DNA from: Phocoena phocoena
Taxonomy: Eukaryota > Chordata > Mammalia > Artiodactyla > Phocoenidae
Length of the DNA stretch: 64,000 nucleotides
Direction: 5' to 3'
Assembly: GCF_963924675.1 (NCBI RefSeq)
Contig: NC_089220.1
Location: forward strand, 81,533,168 to 81,597,167
The translations under genes and the position numbers were made by a program. Positions 23,073-34,074 of this stretch are shown one piece after another (within the stretch, counting starts at the first letter, position 1; each line of letters begins with the position of its first letter). A model generated the notes under the pieces. It saw nothing but the letters and a program-made list of their open reading frames with translations, was not told the origin of the DNA and made no database searches.

Positions 23073-24057
23073 TATATATCCATGTGGTCCAACATGCTGT
23101 TTAGGGCCAGTGTTTCCTTATCGATTTTCTGTCTGGATGATCTGTCCATTGTTGTAAGTGGGGTGTTAAAGCCCCCTATTATTACTGGGTTACTGTCAAT
23201 TGCTCCCTTTAAGACTGTTACATTTGCTTTATGTATTTAGGTGCTCCTATGTTGGGTGCATATATATTTACAATTATTATGCCTACTTCTTGGCTTGATT
23301 TCTTTATCATTATATAATGTCCTTCCTTGTCTCTTGTCTTCTTTGTCTTTGTTTAATGTCTATTTTGTCTGATGTAAGTATTGCTACCCCAGCTTTCTTT
23401 TTGTTTCTATTTGCATGAAATAACTTTCTGTCCCCTCACTTTTAGTCAATATGTGTCTTTAGATCTGAAGTGACTCTCTTATAGGCAGCATATATATGGG
23501 TTTTGTTTTTATATCCATTCAGCCACTCTATGTCTTTGGATTGCAACATTCAGTCCATTTACATTTATTGATAGATATATACTTATTGCCATTTTGTTCA
23601 TTGTTTTGGGGTTGTTTTTGTAGTTCTTTCTTCTACTTTTGTTCTCTTCCCTTGTGATTTGATGACTGTCTTTAGTGTTGTGTTTGGATTCCTTTCTCTT
23701 TTTTTGTGTGTGTTTCTATTTTAGATGTTGGTTTGTGGTTACCTTGAGGTTTATGATTATGATTGTTTTAAGTTGCTGATCTCTTAAGTTCAAATACATT
23801 TTATTTAAGAATCCTGCAGTTTTACTTCCCCTGCACATTTACTGTTTTTGATACCGTATTTTACATCTCTTTGTTTTTTGTTTTGTCCCTTAACTACTTA
23901 TGTGGATATAGATGATTTTACTATTTTTGTCTTTAGACCTTCCTCCTAGTTTTATACGTGGTTGATCTATTACCTTTACTGTATATTTGCTTCTACCAAT
24001 GAGGTTTTTCCGTTTGTAATTTTCATATTTCTAGTTGTGGCCTTTTCTTTTCATCTT

Positions 24058-24373
24058 TTTTTTTTAAAAATAAATTTGTTTATTTATTGGCTGCGTTGGG
24101 TCTTCGTTGCTGCATGCAGGCTTTCTCTAGTTGTGGCAAGCAGGGGCTACTCTTGGTTGTGGTGTGCGGGCTTCTCCTCACAGTGGCTTCTCTTGTTGCG
24201 GAGCACAGGCTCTAGGTGCGTGGGCTTCAGTAGTTGTGGCATGCAGGCTCAGTAGTTGTGGCGCACAGGCTTACTTGCTCTGCGGCATGTGAGATCTTCC
24301 CGGACCAGGGCTCAAACTCGTGTCCCCTGCACTGGCAGGCTGATTCTTAACCACTGCACCACCAGGGAAGTTC
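24058..24373 (-). mobile_element. CHR SINE (longer type), antisense, in L1
   Basis: 'ggctgcgttgggtcttcgtt' at the left, body units, and head 'caccaccagggaagttc' at the right. An exact 12-bp duplication, tcttttcatctt, lies at 24046-24057 and 24374-24385. L1 sequence continues across the insertion. Confidence 0.96.
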
Positions 24374-25023
24374 TCTTTTCATCTTAAAGGAGTCCCTTTA
24401 ACATTTTTTGTAATGCTGGTTTCTTGGGGCTGAAATCTTATAGCTTTTGCTTGTCTGTAAAATCATTGATCTCTCCTTAAAATCTGAATGATAGCCTTGC
24501 CAGGTAGAGTATCCTTGGTTGTAGGTTTTTCCCTTTCATCACTTTAAATATATATTGCCACTCCCTTCTGGCCTGCAGAGTTTCTGCTGAAAAGTCAGTT
24601 GATAAGCTTATGGGAGTTCCTTGTATGTAACTTGTTGCTTTTCCCTTGCTGTTTTTAATATTCTCTCTTTATCTTTAATTTTTGTCATTTTAATTACAGT
24701 GTGTTGGTGTGTTCCTCTTTGGGTTGATCTTGTTTGGAACTCTCTGTACTTCCTGAACCTTGATGTCTGTTTTCTTTCCCAGGTTAGGGAAGTTTTCAGC
24801 TATTATGTCTTCAAATATGTTATTCAAAACCAAACATTCTGGGGGCTCAGCTTTCCACTGCAGGCTAGGGAGCCCCATATGGGGCTCAGACCCTTTGCTC
24901 CTTGGGAAAAACCTCTGCAGTTGTGATAATCCTCCCATTTGTGGGTTACCCACCCAGGGAAGTGGGTCTTAACTATACCATATCTCTGCCCCTCCTGCCC
25001 ATCTCATTGTGGGTCCTTCTTTA

Positions 25024-25382
25024 TTTTATATTTTTAGAAATATTTATTTATTTATTTATGGCTGCATTGGGTCATCGTTACTGCACACGGGCTTTCTCTG
25101 GTTACAGCAAGCGGGGGCTACTCTTCATTGTGGTGTGCAGTCTTCTCATTGCAGTGGCTTCTCTTGTTGCAGAGCACAGCCTCTAGGCATGCAGGCTTGA
25201 GTAGTTGTGGCACGCAGGCTCAGTAGTTGTGGCTCGCGGGCTCTAGAGTGCAGGCTCAGTAGTTGTGGCGCACAGGCTTAGCTGCTCTGCGGCATGTGGG
25301 ATCTTCCCGGACTGGGGCTCGAACCCTTGTCCCCTGCATTGGCAGGTGGATTGTTAACCACTGCGCAACTGGGGAAGTCCCG
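25024..25382 (-). mobile_element. CHR SINE (longer type), antisense, in L1 5'UTR
   Basis: 'ggctgcattgggtcatcgtt' at the left, repeated 'cagtagttgtggc' units and the head 'caactggggaagtccc' at the right. An exact 17-bp duplication, ttgtgggtccttcttta, lies at 25007-25023 and 25383-25399. Confidence 0.97.
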
Positions 25383-25545
25383 TTGTGGGTCCTTCTTTAA
25401 ATCTTTAGTTGTAGAAGATCTTTTCTGCTAGTCTTCAAGTTGTTCTCATTGATAGTCCTCTGTAAATAGTTGTAATTTTGGTGTGCCTGTGGGAAGAGAT
25501 GAGCTCAGGGTCTTCCTACTTCTCCATCTTAGCCATTCCCCTCCC

Positions 25546-26179
25546 TTGGTATGTTCGATGATTGAACCACATTCTGCATTTATTCCCACCTCTAACTAGT
25601 GTACCTTCCTTTGTTTACCAAAGCCTAGAAAGCTAAAAATCACATCTCCCAGCCTTCCCTACAGCAAGAGTTTGGCAGGGGGTGGGGGAGGGTGAATTAG
25701 TTTACATCAATCAGATGCAATTACTCAAAGATCAGGTGGAAATGAATGAGAAGCCATATTCCAGCAGTGTTTGTTTTCTATGGGCAAGGAAAGTTGTGCA
25801 GATATGGCTATTTCTGCATTCCAGTACAGTTTCCAGCTTCACAGATATTGTTGGCAGCAATGGCTTCCTGATTCCAGCTTCCTGATGCCTGGGTCTCAGT
25901 CACAGTATTATGTTTTTGAAATCAATAGGTCCAGCACATCTCTTAATTCCCACCTCCTGAATGTGGCAAGATAGTAGATCCCATAATAGGTGGTATTTTG
26001 TGAGGCATTACTGGAGGCTCAGGCTAGAGCTCATTCTTCTAGCTCTTCCAGTAATTTCACAAGAACATAAATCCCTATGTTTAATCCCTTTCTGCTTAAA
26101 ATACTTACGGTGCTTTCTTTTTTTATATATAAAACCTTGTTTGGTTCACCCTCTAATGTCAAGTCATTCCATAGGCCCC
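25546..26179. other. No gene or clear repeat seen
   Basis: Unique-looking sequence right of the L1 5' end. The part 25610-25760 has a texture like an old LTR ('cccagccttccctacagc') but I cannot assign it. The two overlapping frames at 25682-25974 show no recognisable domain. Confidence 0.45.
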
Positions 26180-26512
26180 AATTCAAATGTCCCTTCAGCT
26201 AGGAAATCTGAGTCATCACAAAACACACAAAAACAAAGCAGGAGGGTATTCCAGATGGAAGTTTACATTTTCTCCTACAGACTTTCACAGTACTCTGTAC
26301 ATACCGCTATCATTGTATATATCACATACTATAAGATTTTCCTAATATTTATCTTTCTTACTTGCTAGACTTCCCTACTTCTCTTTTAGAAGGAGAAACT
26401 TTATCATAATCATTTTTGTACCCCAACCTCCTAGCACAGTCCCTACTACTTGATGAAACTTCAATATATGTTAAATGAATTAATAACTGAATGAATGGAT
26501 GGATGAATGGAG
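26180..26512 (+). mobile_element. L2 3' region, sense
   Basis: 'aaatgtcccttcagctagga' like segment, then 'ccccaacctcctagcacagt' and the tail 'taactgaatgaatggatgga'. Order and tail fit L2. Confidence 0.6.
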
Positions 26513-26662
26513 TGTAAATAGACACTCAAACTGAAGTAAATGATAATCTTGAATGAATCACTTCTTTTCTGCTTGCACATAGCTTATAATTTTTTTGTCT
26601 TCATAAATAGAACATTTTCAGAATATCTCCTACTAACTCATGGAAGTCAAATAGTGAGACTT

Positions 26663-26777
26663 CTGTTTTCCTTCAGTTGCAGCTTATAGGATTTTAGTTC
26701 CCCAACCAGGGATCGAACCCGGGCTCCTCAGCAGTGGAAGCACAGAGTCCTAACCACTGGACCACCAGGGAATTCCT
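26663..26777 (-). mobile_element. Short CHR-type SINE head, antisense
   Basis: Only the tRNA-related part is present: 'ttccccaaccagggatcgaa' through 'ggaccaccagggaattcc'. The B-box region (gatcgaacccgg) is intact. The flanks 'tcaaatagtgagactt' (26647-26662) and 'tcaaatagtgggactt' (26778-26793) are a 16-bp target-site duplication with one difference. Confidence 0.9.
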
Positions 26778-26795
26778 TCAAATAGTGGGACTTTC

Positions 26796-27090
26796 TTTTT
26801 TTTTTAAATCTTTTTAAAAATTATTTATTTATTTGTTTATTTTTGGCTGCACTGTGTCTTAGCTGTGGCTCGCGGTCTCTTCATTGTGGTTCATAGGCTT
26901 CTCTCTAGTTGTGGCACATGGGCTCCAGAGTACATGGGCTCTGTAGTTGTGGCACGTGGGCTCAGCTGTTGTGGTATGCAGGCTTAGTTGCCCCACGGCA
27001 TGTGGGATCTTAGCTCCCTGACCAGGGATCAAACGGGCATCCCCTGCATTGCCGAGGGATTCTTAACCACTGGACCACCAGAGAAGTCCC
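26796..27090 (-). mobile_element. CHR-type SINE, antisense, stacked on the previous one
   Basis: T-rich tail, 'ggctgcactgtgtcttagct', body, and head 'ggaccaccagagaagtccc'. Its left flank 'agtgggactttc' (26784-26795) is the right-hand duplication of the previous SINE. Its right flank 'agtggggctttcc' starts at 27091. The two SINEs therefore used overlapping target bases one after the other. Confidence 0.9.
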
Positions 27091-27363
27091 AGTGGGGCTT
27101 TCCTAATGTTTCTTTCTGAAGCAGTGTTACAAAGAAGGAAGTGTACAATTACATGAATATTTTCCCCAGATTTAGTTTCATAGTGAGGGACCAGAAACTC
27201 AAACAAAAGTAGAGAAATGTTTTCTTCCTATCTTAATATAAATGACATTATCATATAATAAGGACTACATTGGAATAGCATTTATTTGGAATAAAAATGG
27301 GAAAAAACTATAAGAAGATAGATTGTGCAATTGTGTATCTATTAAATACAATAGTTAATGGTA
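27091..27363. other. No gene seen
   Basis: AT-rich sequence, possibly old L1 in part. No landmark. Confidence 0.4.
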
Positions 27364-27514
27364 CAGTTGTCCCTTGGTATTTGCAGGGGATTGGTACTAA
27401 GACCCCTATGGATACCAAAATCCACAGATGCTCAAGTTTCTTATATAAAATAGTATAGTGTAGTCAGCCCTCCATATCCACAGTTCCACAGCTGTGGATA
27501 CAGAGGACCAACTG
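27364..27514. mobile_element. TcMar-Tigger MITE, MER2-like, internally deleted
   Basis: Starts 'CAGTTGTCCCTTGGTATTTG' and ends 'GAGGACCAACTG', imperfect terminal inverted repeats. TA dinucleotides flank it at 27362-27363 and 27515-27516, as expected for Tc1/mariner transposition. The interior 'ataccaaaatccacagatgc' matches MER2. At about 151 bp it is much shorter than the full element. Confidence 0.88.
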
Positions 27515-27524
27515 TAGTAGTAAC

Positions 27525-27528
<4 letters not shown>

Positions 27529-27571
<43 letters not shown>
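27529..27571. repeat. (TA)n microsatellite
   Basis: About 21 uninterrupted TA units, ten bases or so right of the MER2-like element. Confidence 0.97.
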
Positions 27572-27575
<4 letters not shown>

Positions 27576-27589
27576 ATAGTCAGGAAGTT

Positions 27590-29266
27590 GAGCTTTAACT
27601 AATAAAGGGCAGAAGAATTGAGAGTCAAATCTGACTTTGATGAGAGACACACCTTAAATGTGAAGACTCAGAAAGGTTAAAGTAAAAAGATAGAAAAGAT
27701 ATACCATGTCAACTTTACACAAAAGAGAATTGATATAACTATAATAATATCTGATTAAGAAGACTCTAAGGCAAGAAGTATGACTAGAAATAAAGAGGGA
27801 TATTTTATAATGATACAAGTATCAATTCAACAGAAGTCATAAATTTCTATGCTTTTAATAACATAGCTTCAATGTATGTGGATGTATGTATATATATATA
27901 GCAAAATGGTCAAATTTATAATGATAAATAGTTTAATATATCTCTTTCAGTAACTGATAAAATAGGCAGATAAAAAGATTAGTAGGATGTATGACATTTT
28001 AACAATGTGATTAAAAATGATATAATTTATACATATATAACACTATACTCAACAACAGTTTTTATAAAGGTACATGGAACACTTACTAATATAGATCATA
28101 AGGAAAGTATCAACAAATTTCAAAGGATACAATCACACAGAGTAAATTCTTGGACCATAGTAGAACTAACCTAAAGATAAATAACAGAAAGTAACTAAAA
28201 TATCCCAAAATATTTTAAATTAAGCAATATACTTCTAAATAACCCATGCATCAAAGAGTAAATTACAATGGAAATTTGAACGTATTTTTAACTAAGTGAT
28301 AACGAATGCTTGAAATATCAATACTTGTGGTCTGCAGCTAAAGCTGTGCTGAGAAAGAAATATATAACTTTAAATGCATATGTTAAAAAGAAAGAAAGGT
28401 TAAATATCAAAACTTTAAGCTTCCTTCTCAAGAAACTAGGCTGAAAAAAATACATCAAATTAAACCCAAAGGAAATAAGAGCAGAAATCAATAAGATAGA
28501 AAGCAAATATACACTAGAGAAAATTAACACAGGCAAAAAAAGATGATTCTTTGAAAACAGATTTTAAAAATTGATAAACCCCAAGAAAGATTAAACAAGG
28601 GAAAAAAAGAAAGAAAATACAACTTGCTAATACCAACTATAAAAATGGCAACTTCACTACGAAGTCACAGACATTAAAAAGATAATAAATAAGCAGATAA
28701 TAAATAAATTTGAGTTAAATGAAATGGACAAATTCCTTGAAAAACACAATTTACAAAAAAAGACTTAAAAAACCCAGAAAATCTCAATAGTCCTGTATCT
28801 TTTAAAGAAACTGAATCCATAATTAAAACAATAAAAACTCCTGGCCCAGATGCTTCATCGGTAAATTCTTCCAAACATTTAAGAAAATAAGAATAATGTT
28901 GCAAACTCATTCTGAAAATGAAAAAGAAGGACTACGTCCCAACTTATTTTATAAGGCCAGCATAAGTTTGATGCCAAACTTGACATAAACATTACAAGGA
29001 AGGAAAATTACAGGCCAGTGGTTCTCATGGATCTAATGCAAAAATCACAAATAAAATACGAGCAAATTGAATCTATGTATATATCATCATCATCATAACA
29101 ATAACTACATGTCAATCAAGTAGGGCTTATTACAAGAATGCAATGTTAAAGATTTGAAAATAATGAGCAAAGGAGAAAATCCATATGATTATTTCAATAG
29201 AAAAAGTAATTGAACATCATTGCATGGATAAGAAATGCATTCAGCTAAAAATAAAAGAAAATAATA
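27590..29266 (+). mobile_element. Ancient L1 ORF2 fragment, sense
   Basis: A-rich sequence collinear with the 5' half to middle of L1 ORF2. Landmarks: 'gctaaagctgtgctgagaaag' near 28337, 'aaggaaataagagcagaaat' near 28469, 'gagttaaatgaaatggacaaa' near 28711 and 'tcctggcccagatgcttcatc' near 28840. The last is the start of the reverse transcriptase region. Full of stops. It ends at the SINE at 29280. Confidence 0.82.
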
Positions 29267-29279
29267 AAACTTAGTAAAG

Positions 29280-29595
29280 GGACTTCCCTGGTAGCGCAGT
29301 GTTTAAGAATCTGCCTGCCAATGCAGAGGACCGGGGTTCGAGCCCTGGTCCAGGAAGATCCCACATGCCACAGAGCAACTAAGCCCATGCACCACAACTA
29401 CTGAGCCTGAGCTCTACAGCCCGTGAGCCACAACTACTGAGCTCACGTGCCACAACTACTGAGGCCCGTGAGCCTAGAGCCTGTGCTGCACAACAAGAGA
29501 AGCCACCGCTTGCAGCAACTAGAGAAAGCCCACGCACAGCAACAAAGACCCAATGCAGCCAAAACTAACTAAATAAATAAATTTAAAAAACAAAC
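29280..29595 (+). mobile_element. CHR SINE (longer type)
   Basis: Head 'GGACTTCCCTGGTAGCGCAG', B-box 'GGGGTTCGAGCCC', four 'ccacaactactgag' body units and a tail with 'ctaaataaataaat'. An exact 13-bp duplication, aaacttagtaaag, lies at 29267-29279 and 29596-29608. Confidence 0.97.
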
Positions 29596-29608
29596 AAACT
29601 TAGTAAAG

Positions 29609-30079
29609 GTAGCTTAAAGAAAAGGGTATTCATGAAGTTTGGAGGTAAGCAGTTAAAGCTGTTTCAATGTTTAATGATGCCATCTGGGATCTAGACTCTT
29701 TTTATCCCTCTGCTCTGCCGCTTTTTGAAGCATCTGTAATAGTGCCTGGCACTATAGTAGGTGTTCAGTAAATATTTGCTGAATGACAGAATCAATTTAT
29801 TCTTCACCCTGAAGCTTATTATCTAGTGACTGTGAGACTAGCCTAATAATGGCCTTCAGGTCCATGTTCCAGGTGCAAAGAAGAACAAAGCTGAAAGCAG
29901 TGTGGTGCCTATATCCGGAAAGCCAGAAAGCCTCAGCTTTTAACTCCTTGTACAGAACTGACCCATTTGGCAAGGGAATTTGGAGAGTAAGTATTTTTAG
30001 CTGGGCACATTATCACCCTGAAAAAACAGGAGTTCTGTTACTCAAAACAAAGAAAGAATAGGTACTGGGTCCCTCTTTA
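29609..30079. other. No gene seen; short L2 3' end at 29720-29787
   Basis: The part 'aatagtgcctggcactatag' to 'taaatatttgctgaatgac' is a sense L2 3' end. The 70-residue frame at 29849-30061 has no recognisable domain. Confidence 0.6.
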
Positions 30080-30620
30080 TAGAAGGCACAATGATAAGCA
30101 CTGTTAAATCCACAGTATGAGTAAGAAAAGTCTCCATCTCTAAGGAGATTGAAGTTTAGCAAGGAGATAAGAGAAGTTGAAAATAGCCATAATACAGGGA
30201 ATGGTAAGATAACAACCCTGCAAGAGGTTCAAACAAAGTATTCTGGGAAATCAAAGGCAGAAAAGATGACATCTATTAGGGACAACTGAACAGCTTCATA
30301 GAATAAAACTTTTGAGAACTTTTAAAGATGGTGAAGATTTTCACATGTGACAATGAGCAGTGGTATACTTTAGCTGTAAAAGAACCAGGGAAAGCAATTA
30401 GGCAATATATCTGGTATCTGAGGGACAATTAAGTATATGCTGCAGTATCAGATATTCACAAGGGTGTACTTGAGATAAAGCTAGAAACATATATTTGGAC
30501 TATATCATAGGGACACTGAATGCTGGGTGAAGAATTAAAACTTAATCCTTTGACAAAGAAGAGACAATGAAGGATTTGGGGCAAGTCAATGACAAGATAG
30601 ATGTGGTACTTTTTCCCTCC
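30080..30620 (-). mobile_element. Possible L2 body, antisense
   Basis: Purine-rich on the plus strand. 'ccatctctaaggagattgaa', 'gaatgctgggtgaagaatta' and 'aaggatttggggcaagtcaatgac' (the last read in part) fit the order of the L2 reverse complement. Highly diverged. Confidence 0.4.
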
Positions 30621-30699
30621 AGGTTATTGAGGTATGACTCTACGATACTGTGATTTATAGTAAGAAATATATACTTAGTCTTTCTTCATCCCCATTTCT

Positions 30700-31485
30700 G
30701 GCACAGGTATCCTAAAACCCTTGGAATTTCCTAAGTGGTGAGAGTAACAAAGGTGTCTTTTGTGATGTTTCTGAGGTTACTTTTGGACCGCAGGGAAGGA
30801 AGGACCGGTGGCTGGTTGCCAAGGGAGCCAACCCTGTGATTAGCGGGTTGAAACTTTCAGTTCCACCCCCGACCTCTGAGGAGGAGAGAGGGGCTGGAGG
30901 TTGAATCAATCACCAATGGCTAATGACTTAACCAACCATGCCTATGTAATAATGCCCCCATAAAAACCCAAAGGATGGGGTTCATAAAGCTTCCCAGGTT
31001 GGGGAAAAGGTGGGGATTTGGGGAGAGTAGAGAGCCTGGAGAGGGCATGGCAGCTCTGCACCATGGAAGCTCCAGGCCCTTTCCCCACACCTTGCCCTAT
31101 GCATTTCTTTTACCTGGCTGTCCCTGAGATATGTTCTTTTATCAATATAAGAAACCTGTAATCTATTGAGTAGACTATTGCTCTGAGCTCTGCAGGTAGC
31201 TCTAGCAAATTATTCAAATCCAAGAAGATCATTGGAATCTCCAATCTATAGGCAAGTCAATCAGAGGCCCAGGTGACAACTTGGACTTTCAACTGGAGTC
31301 TGAAATGTGGGGAAGAACAGTCTTGTAAAAATGAGCCCATAACCTGTGTGACCTGACGCTATCTCCAGGTAGATAATGTCAGAATTGAATTGAATGGTAG
31401 GACACCCAGCTTGCGTCAGAGAATTGCTTGATGGTGTGGGGCATCATCTCTCCCCACCCCAGGTTGGAATTGGTACTAAGAGCCT
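30700..31485 (+). mobile_element. Old LTR-like interspersed repeat, family not named
   Basis: The order is familiar from an ancient mammalian repeat: 'aatgcccccataaaaaccca' (TATA-like), 'ccttgccctatgcatttctt', 'tgagatatgttcttttat', 'gctctagcaaattattc', 'ctatctccaggtagataatg' and 'ggacacccagcttgcgtc'. The TATA-like box followed by a downstream AT-rich signal suggests a solo LTR, but I cannot fix its boundaries or name it. No viral coding sequence adjoins it. Confidence 0.5.
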
Positions 31486-31800
31486 TACATTTTAATGTAA
31501 CATTATATTAGTTTAAGGTGTACAACATAATGATTTGATATACAGTTGATCCTTGAAAAATGCAGGAGTTAGGGGCACTAACACGTGCATGGTCAAAAAT
31601 CTTTGTATAACTTATAGTTGGCCCTTTGCATAAGCAGTTTGTTTCCTCCACATTCGAGGGTGAGCATCTGTGGGTCCAATCAACCAGGAACTGTGTAGTA
31701 CTGTAGCATTCACTACTGAAAAAAGATTTGCGTACAACTAGACCCATGCAACTCAAAACAACTCTGTGTATATATTGTGAAATGATTATAGATGTGGTAC
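31486..31800 (-). mobile_element. L1 3'UTR fragment, antisense, split by a Tigger element
   Basis: 'ttagtttaaggtgtacaaca' to 'gatttgata' (left) and 'gtatatattgtgaaatgatt' (right) are consecutive parts of an old L1 3'UTR reverse complement. They are separated by the DNA transposon at 31543-31766. Confidence 0.7.
31543..31766 (+). mobile_element. TcMar-Tigger-like DNA transposon fragment
   Basis: Starts 'CAGTTGATCCTTGAAAAATG' right after a TA and ends near 'actcaaaacaactctg', a degraded inverted copy of the start. Interior 'ataacttatagttggccctt' is typical of this group. The subfamily is uncertain. Confidence 0.65.
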
Positions 31801-32394
31801 GATTGAAAGTTTATTCCAGTATGTAAAATATTTGGGACAGGGAGACAAATTTCCAGGATACTGTGATTGTTTAGGTGAGAGGCCCACATTCGAGGCATGA
31901 AGAACAAAGCAGAAAATTCTTAGTGCTATAATGGTTTCAGTTAAGTGATAGGGTGAGCAAGGAAAGGAAAGGCTGAATGAGAGGGACCCTGAAGAGGAAG
32001 AGCCATTTGGATGTGGCAATTGGCTGGACACTGAGAACAGAGACAAGGTGGTGACAGTCTTAGACTCTGAAAGACATCAGTGATGTCATTAACAGGAGAA
32101 GGGCAGGACATCTAAGTGAACTGGTTCAGCCAACCCAAAGATGCAGCTTTAGGATTCATCCACATGGACAGGAAGAATTTCTCTGAAGGAACATGCCAAG
32201 GGAGAAAGAACCCAGGGCAAACTCTTGGAAGGAGTTTGGTAAGTGGAAAATTTAATAGGAGCCAGTGAAAAAGAGAGAGAGGACATGTAAAGAGGAGTTA
32301 GAACCCTGAACATCACCAAGGAAGGGTCCAGGGCCTTCCTGGCATCAAAAACAGAAGCAACAGATTTTTGTGAAGTAGTTGCTTATTACCTATG
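31801..32394. other. No gene; possibly antisense L2 body
   Basis: Purine-rich plus strand with no firm landmark. Parts near 31980-32060 and 32220-32340 have the texture of an antisense L2 body. Confidence 0.35.
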
Positions 32395-32500
32395 TGCCTC
32401 TCCTGATCCTAAATTCCTTAAAAATAAGAAGGGTCTGATTCATTCTTGTGTTTCCAGTGCATAGCACAATGCCTGCTACTGAATAGTCAGGTAATGCAGC
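32395..32500 (+). mobile_element. L2 3' end, sense
   Basis: 'cattcttgtgtttccagtgc' and 'gcacaatgcctgctactgaa' follow the L2 3' end order. Confidence 0.65.
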
Positions 32501-32849
32501 GGGAGAGAGGGAGATTGGAAGAAAAAATAGGGAGTTAGGAAGAAAGGAGGAAGATACTTTAAAAAGTTGGATCAGTAATTAGGAGGGCATTTTCGGTAGA
32601 ATGGCAGCAACAGAACCCAGAGAGCAAGTAGTTAAAGGTGTGACTAACACAGAATGAAGGCAATGAATACAGAAAGGTTGATGGTGGTGAAGAGAATGGG
32701 GGTGAGTTTGGGAAAGTCCAAGACTGGTTTTTGTTTGTTTGTTTTTGTTTTGTTTACTGTGATGGGAATCCCATTTGAGATATTATTCTACGAGTTTTTC
32801 CTTCTGATATTTAAAGTATTCAGTCAGCTCTCTCCTTGCTCACAAGTCA
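32501..32849. other. No gene or clear repeat seen
   Basis: Purine-rich unique sequence followed by a T/G-rich patch near 32729-32756. Confidence 0.5.
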
Positions 32850-33071
32850 TGGCTTTTTAAATTTTATTTTATTTTATTTATCTTTTTATACAGCAGGTTC
32901 TTATTAGTTATCCATTTTATACATATTAGTGTGTATATGTCAATCCCAATCTCCCAATTCATCACACCACCACCACCCCCTGCCACTGTCCTCCCTTGGT
33001 GTCCATATGTTTGTTCTCTGCATCTGTGTCTCTACTTCTGCCCTGCAAACCAGTTCATGTGTACCATTTTT

Positions 33072-33449
33072 CTAGGTTACACATATATGCATTAATATAC
33101 GATATTTGTTTTTCTCCTTCTGACTTACTTCACTCTGTATGACAGTCTCTGGATCCATCCATGTCTCTACAAATGACCCAATTTCGTTCCTTTTTATGGC
33201 TGAGTAATATTCCATTGTGTATATGTACCACATCTTCTTTATCCATTCTTCTGTCGATGGGCATTTAGGTTGCTTCCATGACCTGGCTATTGTAAATAGT
33301 GCTGCAGTGAACATTGGGGTGCATGTGTCTTTTTGAATTATGGTTTTCTCTGGGTATATGCCCAGTAGTGGGATTGCTGGGTCATATGGTAATTCTATTT
33401 TTAGTGTTTTAAGGAACCTCCATACTGTTCTCCATAGTGGCTGTATCAA
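33072..33449 (-). pseudogene. L1 ORF2 C-terminal remnant
   Basis: A 125-codon frame on the minus strand matching the ORF2 C-terminal domain. Key segments are [35 protein letters not shown] and MEYYSAIKRNEI, ending in frame near the normal stop. It has no endonuclease or reverse transcriptase part because the L1 is 5' truncated. Confidence 0.93.
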
Positions 33450-33685
33450 TTTACATTCCCACCAACAGTACTAGAGTGTTCCCTTTTCTCCACACCCTCT
33501 CCAGCATTTGTTGTTTGTAGATTTTCTGATGAAGCCCATTCTAACTGGTGTGAGGTGATACCTCATTGTAGTTTTGATTTGCATTTCTCTAATAATTAGT
33601 GATGTTGAGCATCTTTTCATGTGCTTCCTGGCCATCTGTATGTCTTCTTTGGAGAAATGTCTATTTAGGTCTTCTGCCCATTTTT

Positions 33686-33916
33686 GTTTTGTATTGTTTT
33701 GTTTTGTTTTTGTTTTTGTTTTTGTTTTTTGCAGTACGCGGGCCTCTCACTGTTGTGGCCTCTCCGGTTGCGGAGCATAGGCTCCAGACGTGCAGGCTCA
33801 GTGGCCATGGCCCACCGGCCTAGCCACTCCGCGGCATGTGGGATCTTCCCGGACATGAACCCGTGTCCCCTGCATCGGCAGGCGGACTCTCAACCACTGT
33901 GCCACCAGGGAAGCCC
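33686..33916 (-). mobile_element. CHR SINE (young cetacean type), antisense, in L1
   Basis: A (TTTTG)n tail, then 'gcagtacgcgggcctctcac' and head 'gccaccagggaagcccc'. An exact 15-bp duplication, cttctgcccattttt, lies at 33671-33685 and 33917-33931. The B-box region is damaged by a short deletion near 33853-33858. Confidence 0.97.
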
Positions 33917-34074
33917 CTTCTGCCCATTTTTGGATTGGGTTGTTTGTTTTCTTAATATTGAGCTGCATGAGCTGTTTATATATTTTGGAGATTAATCCTT
34001 TGTCCATTGATTCGTTTGTAAGTATTTTCTCCCATTCTGAGGGTTGTCTTTTCATCTTGTAGTTCTGGCTTTTT

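Larger units (their letters stand above)
19308..25545 (-). mobile_element. Nearly complete but decayed L1, antisense, with nested insertions
   Basis: Read on the minus strand, the order is L1 5'UTR, ORF1 region, ORF2, then 3'UTR. The 5' end is at about 25530-25545, where 'cttctccatcttagccattc' is the reverse complement of the L1 start. The 5'UTR lies at 24840-25530. ORF1-region sequence lies at roughly 23600-24840 and the ORF2 endonuclease start near 23100-23560. The reverse transcriptase region is around 21900-22300, and the 3'UTR runs from about 19950 down to 19308. Four CHR SINEs and one poly(A)-only insertion interrupt it. No long frame survives, so it cannot encode functional proteins. 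Confidence 0.88.
32859..34065 (-). mobile_element. 5'-truncated L1, antisense, with nested SINE
   Basis: The 3' end with its A-tail (T on +) is at 32859. The 3'UTR ('acagcaggttcttattagtt') is followed by ORF2 C-terminal sequence up to about 34065, where the element stops. The flanks 'tggcttttt' at 32850-32858 and 34066-34074 are a plausible target-site duplication. A CHR SINE interrupts it at 33686-33916. Confidence 0.9.

Noticed and set aside
24690..24972. Overlapping frames in the L1 5' region that looked like a small gene
   Set aside because: They fall in L1 5'UTR/ORF1-region sequence in antisense. Landmarks on both sides are L1.
30700..31485. LTR-like repeat considered as part of an endogenous retrovirus
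   Set aside because: No gag, pol or env remnants and no second LTR nearby, so at most a solitary old LTR.
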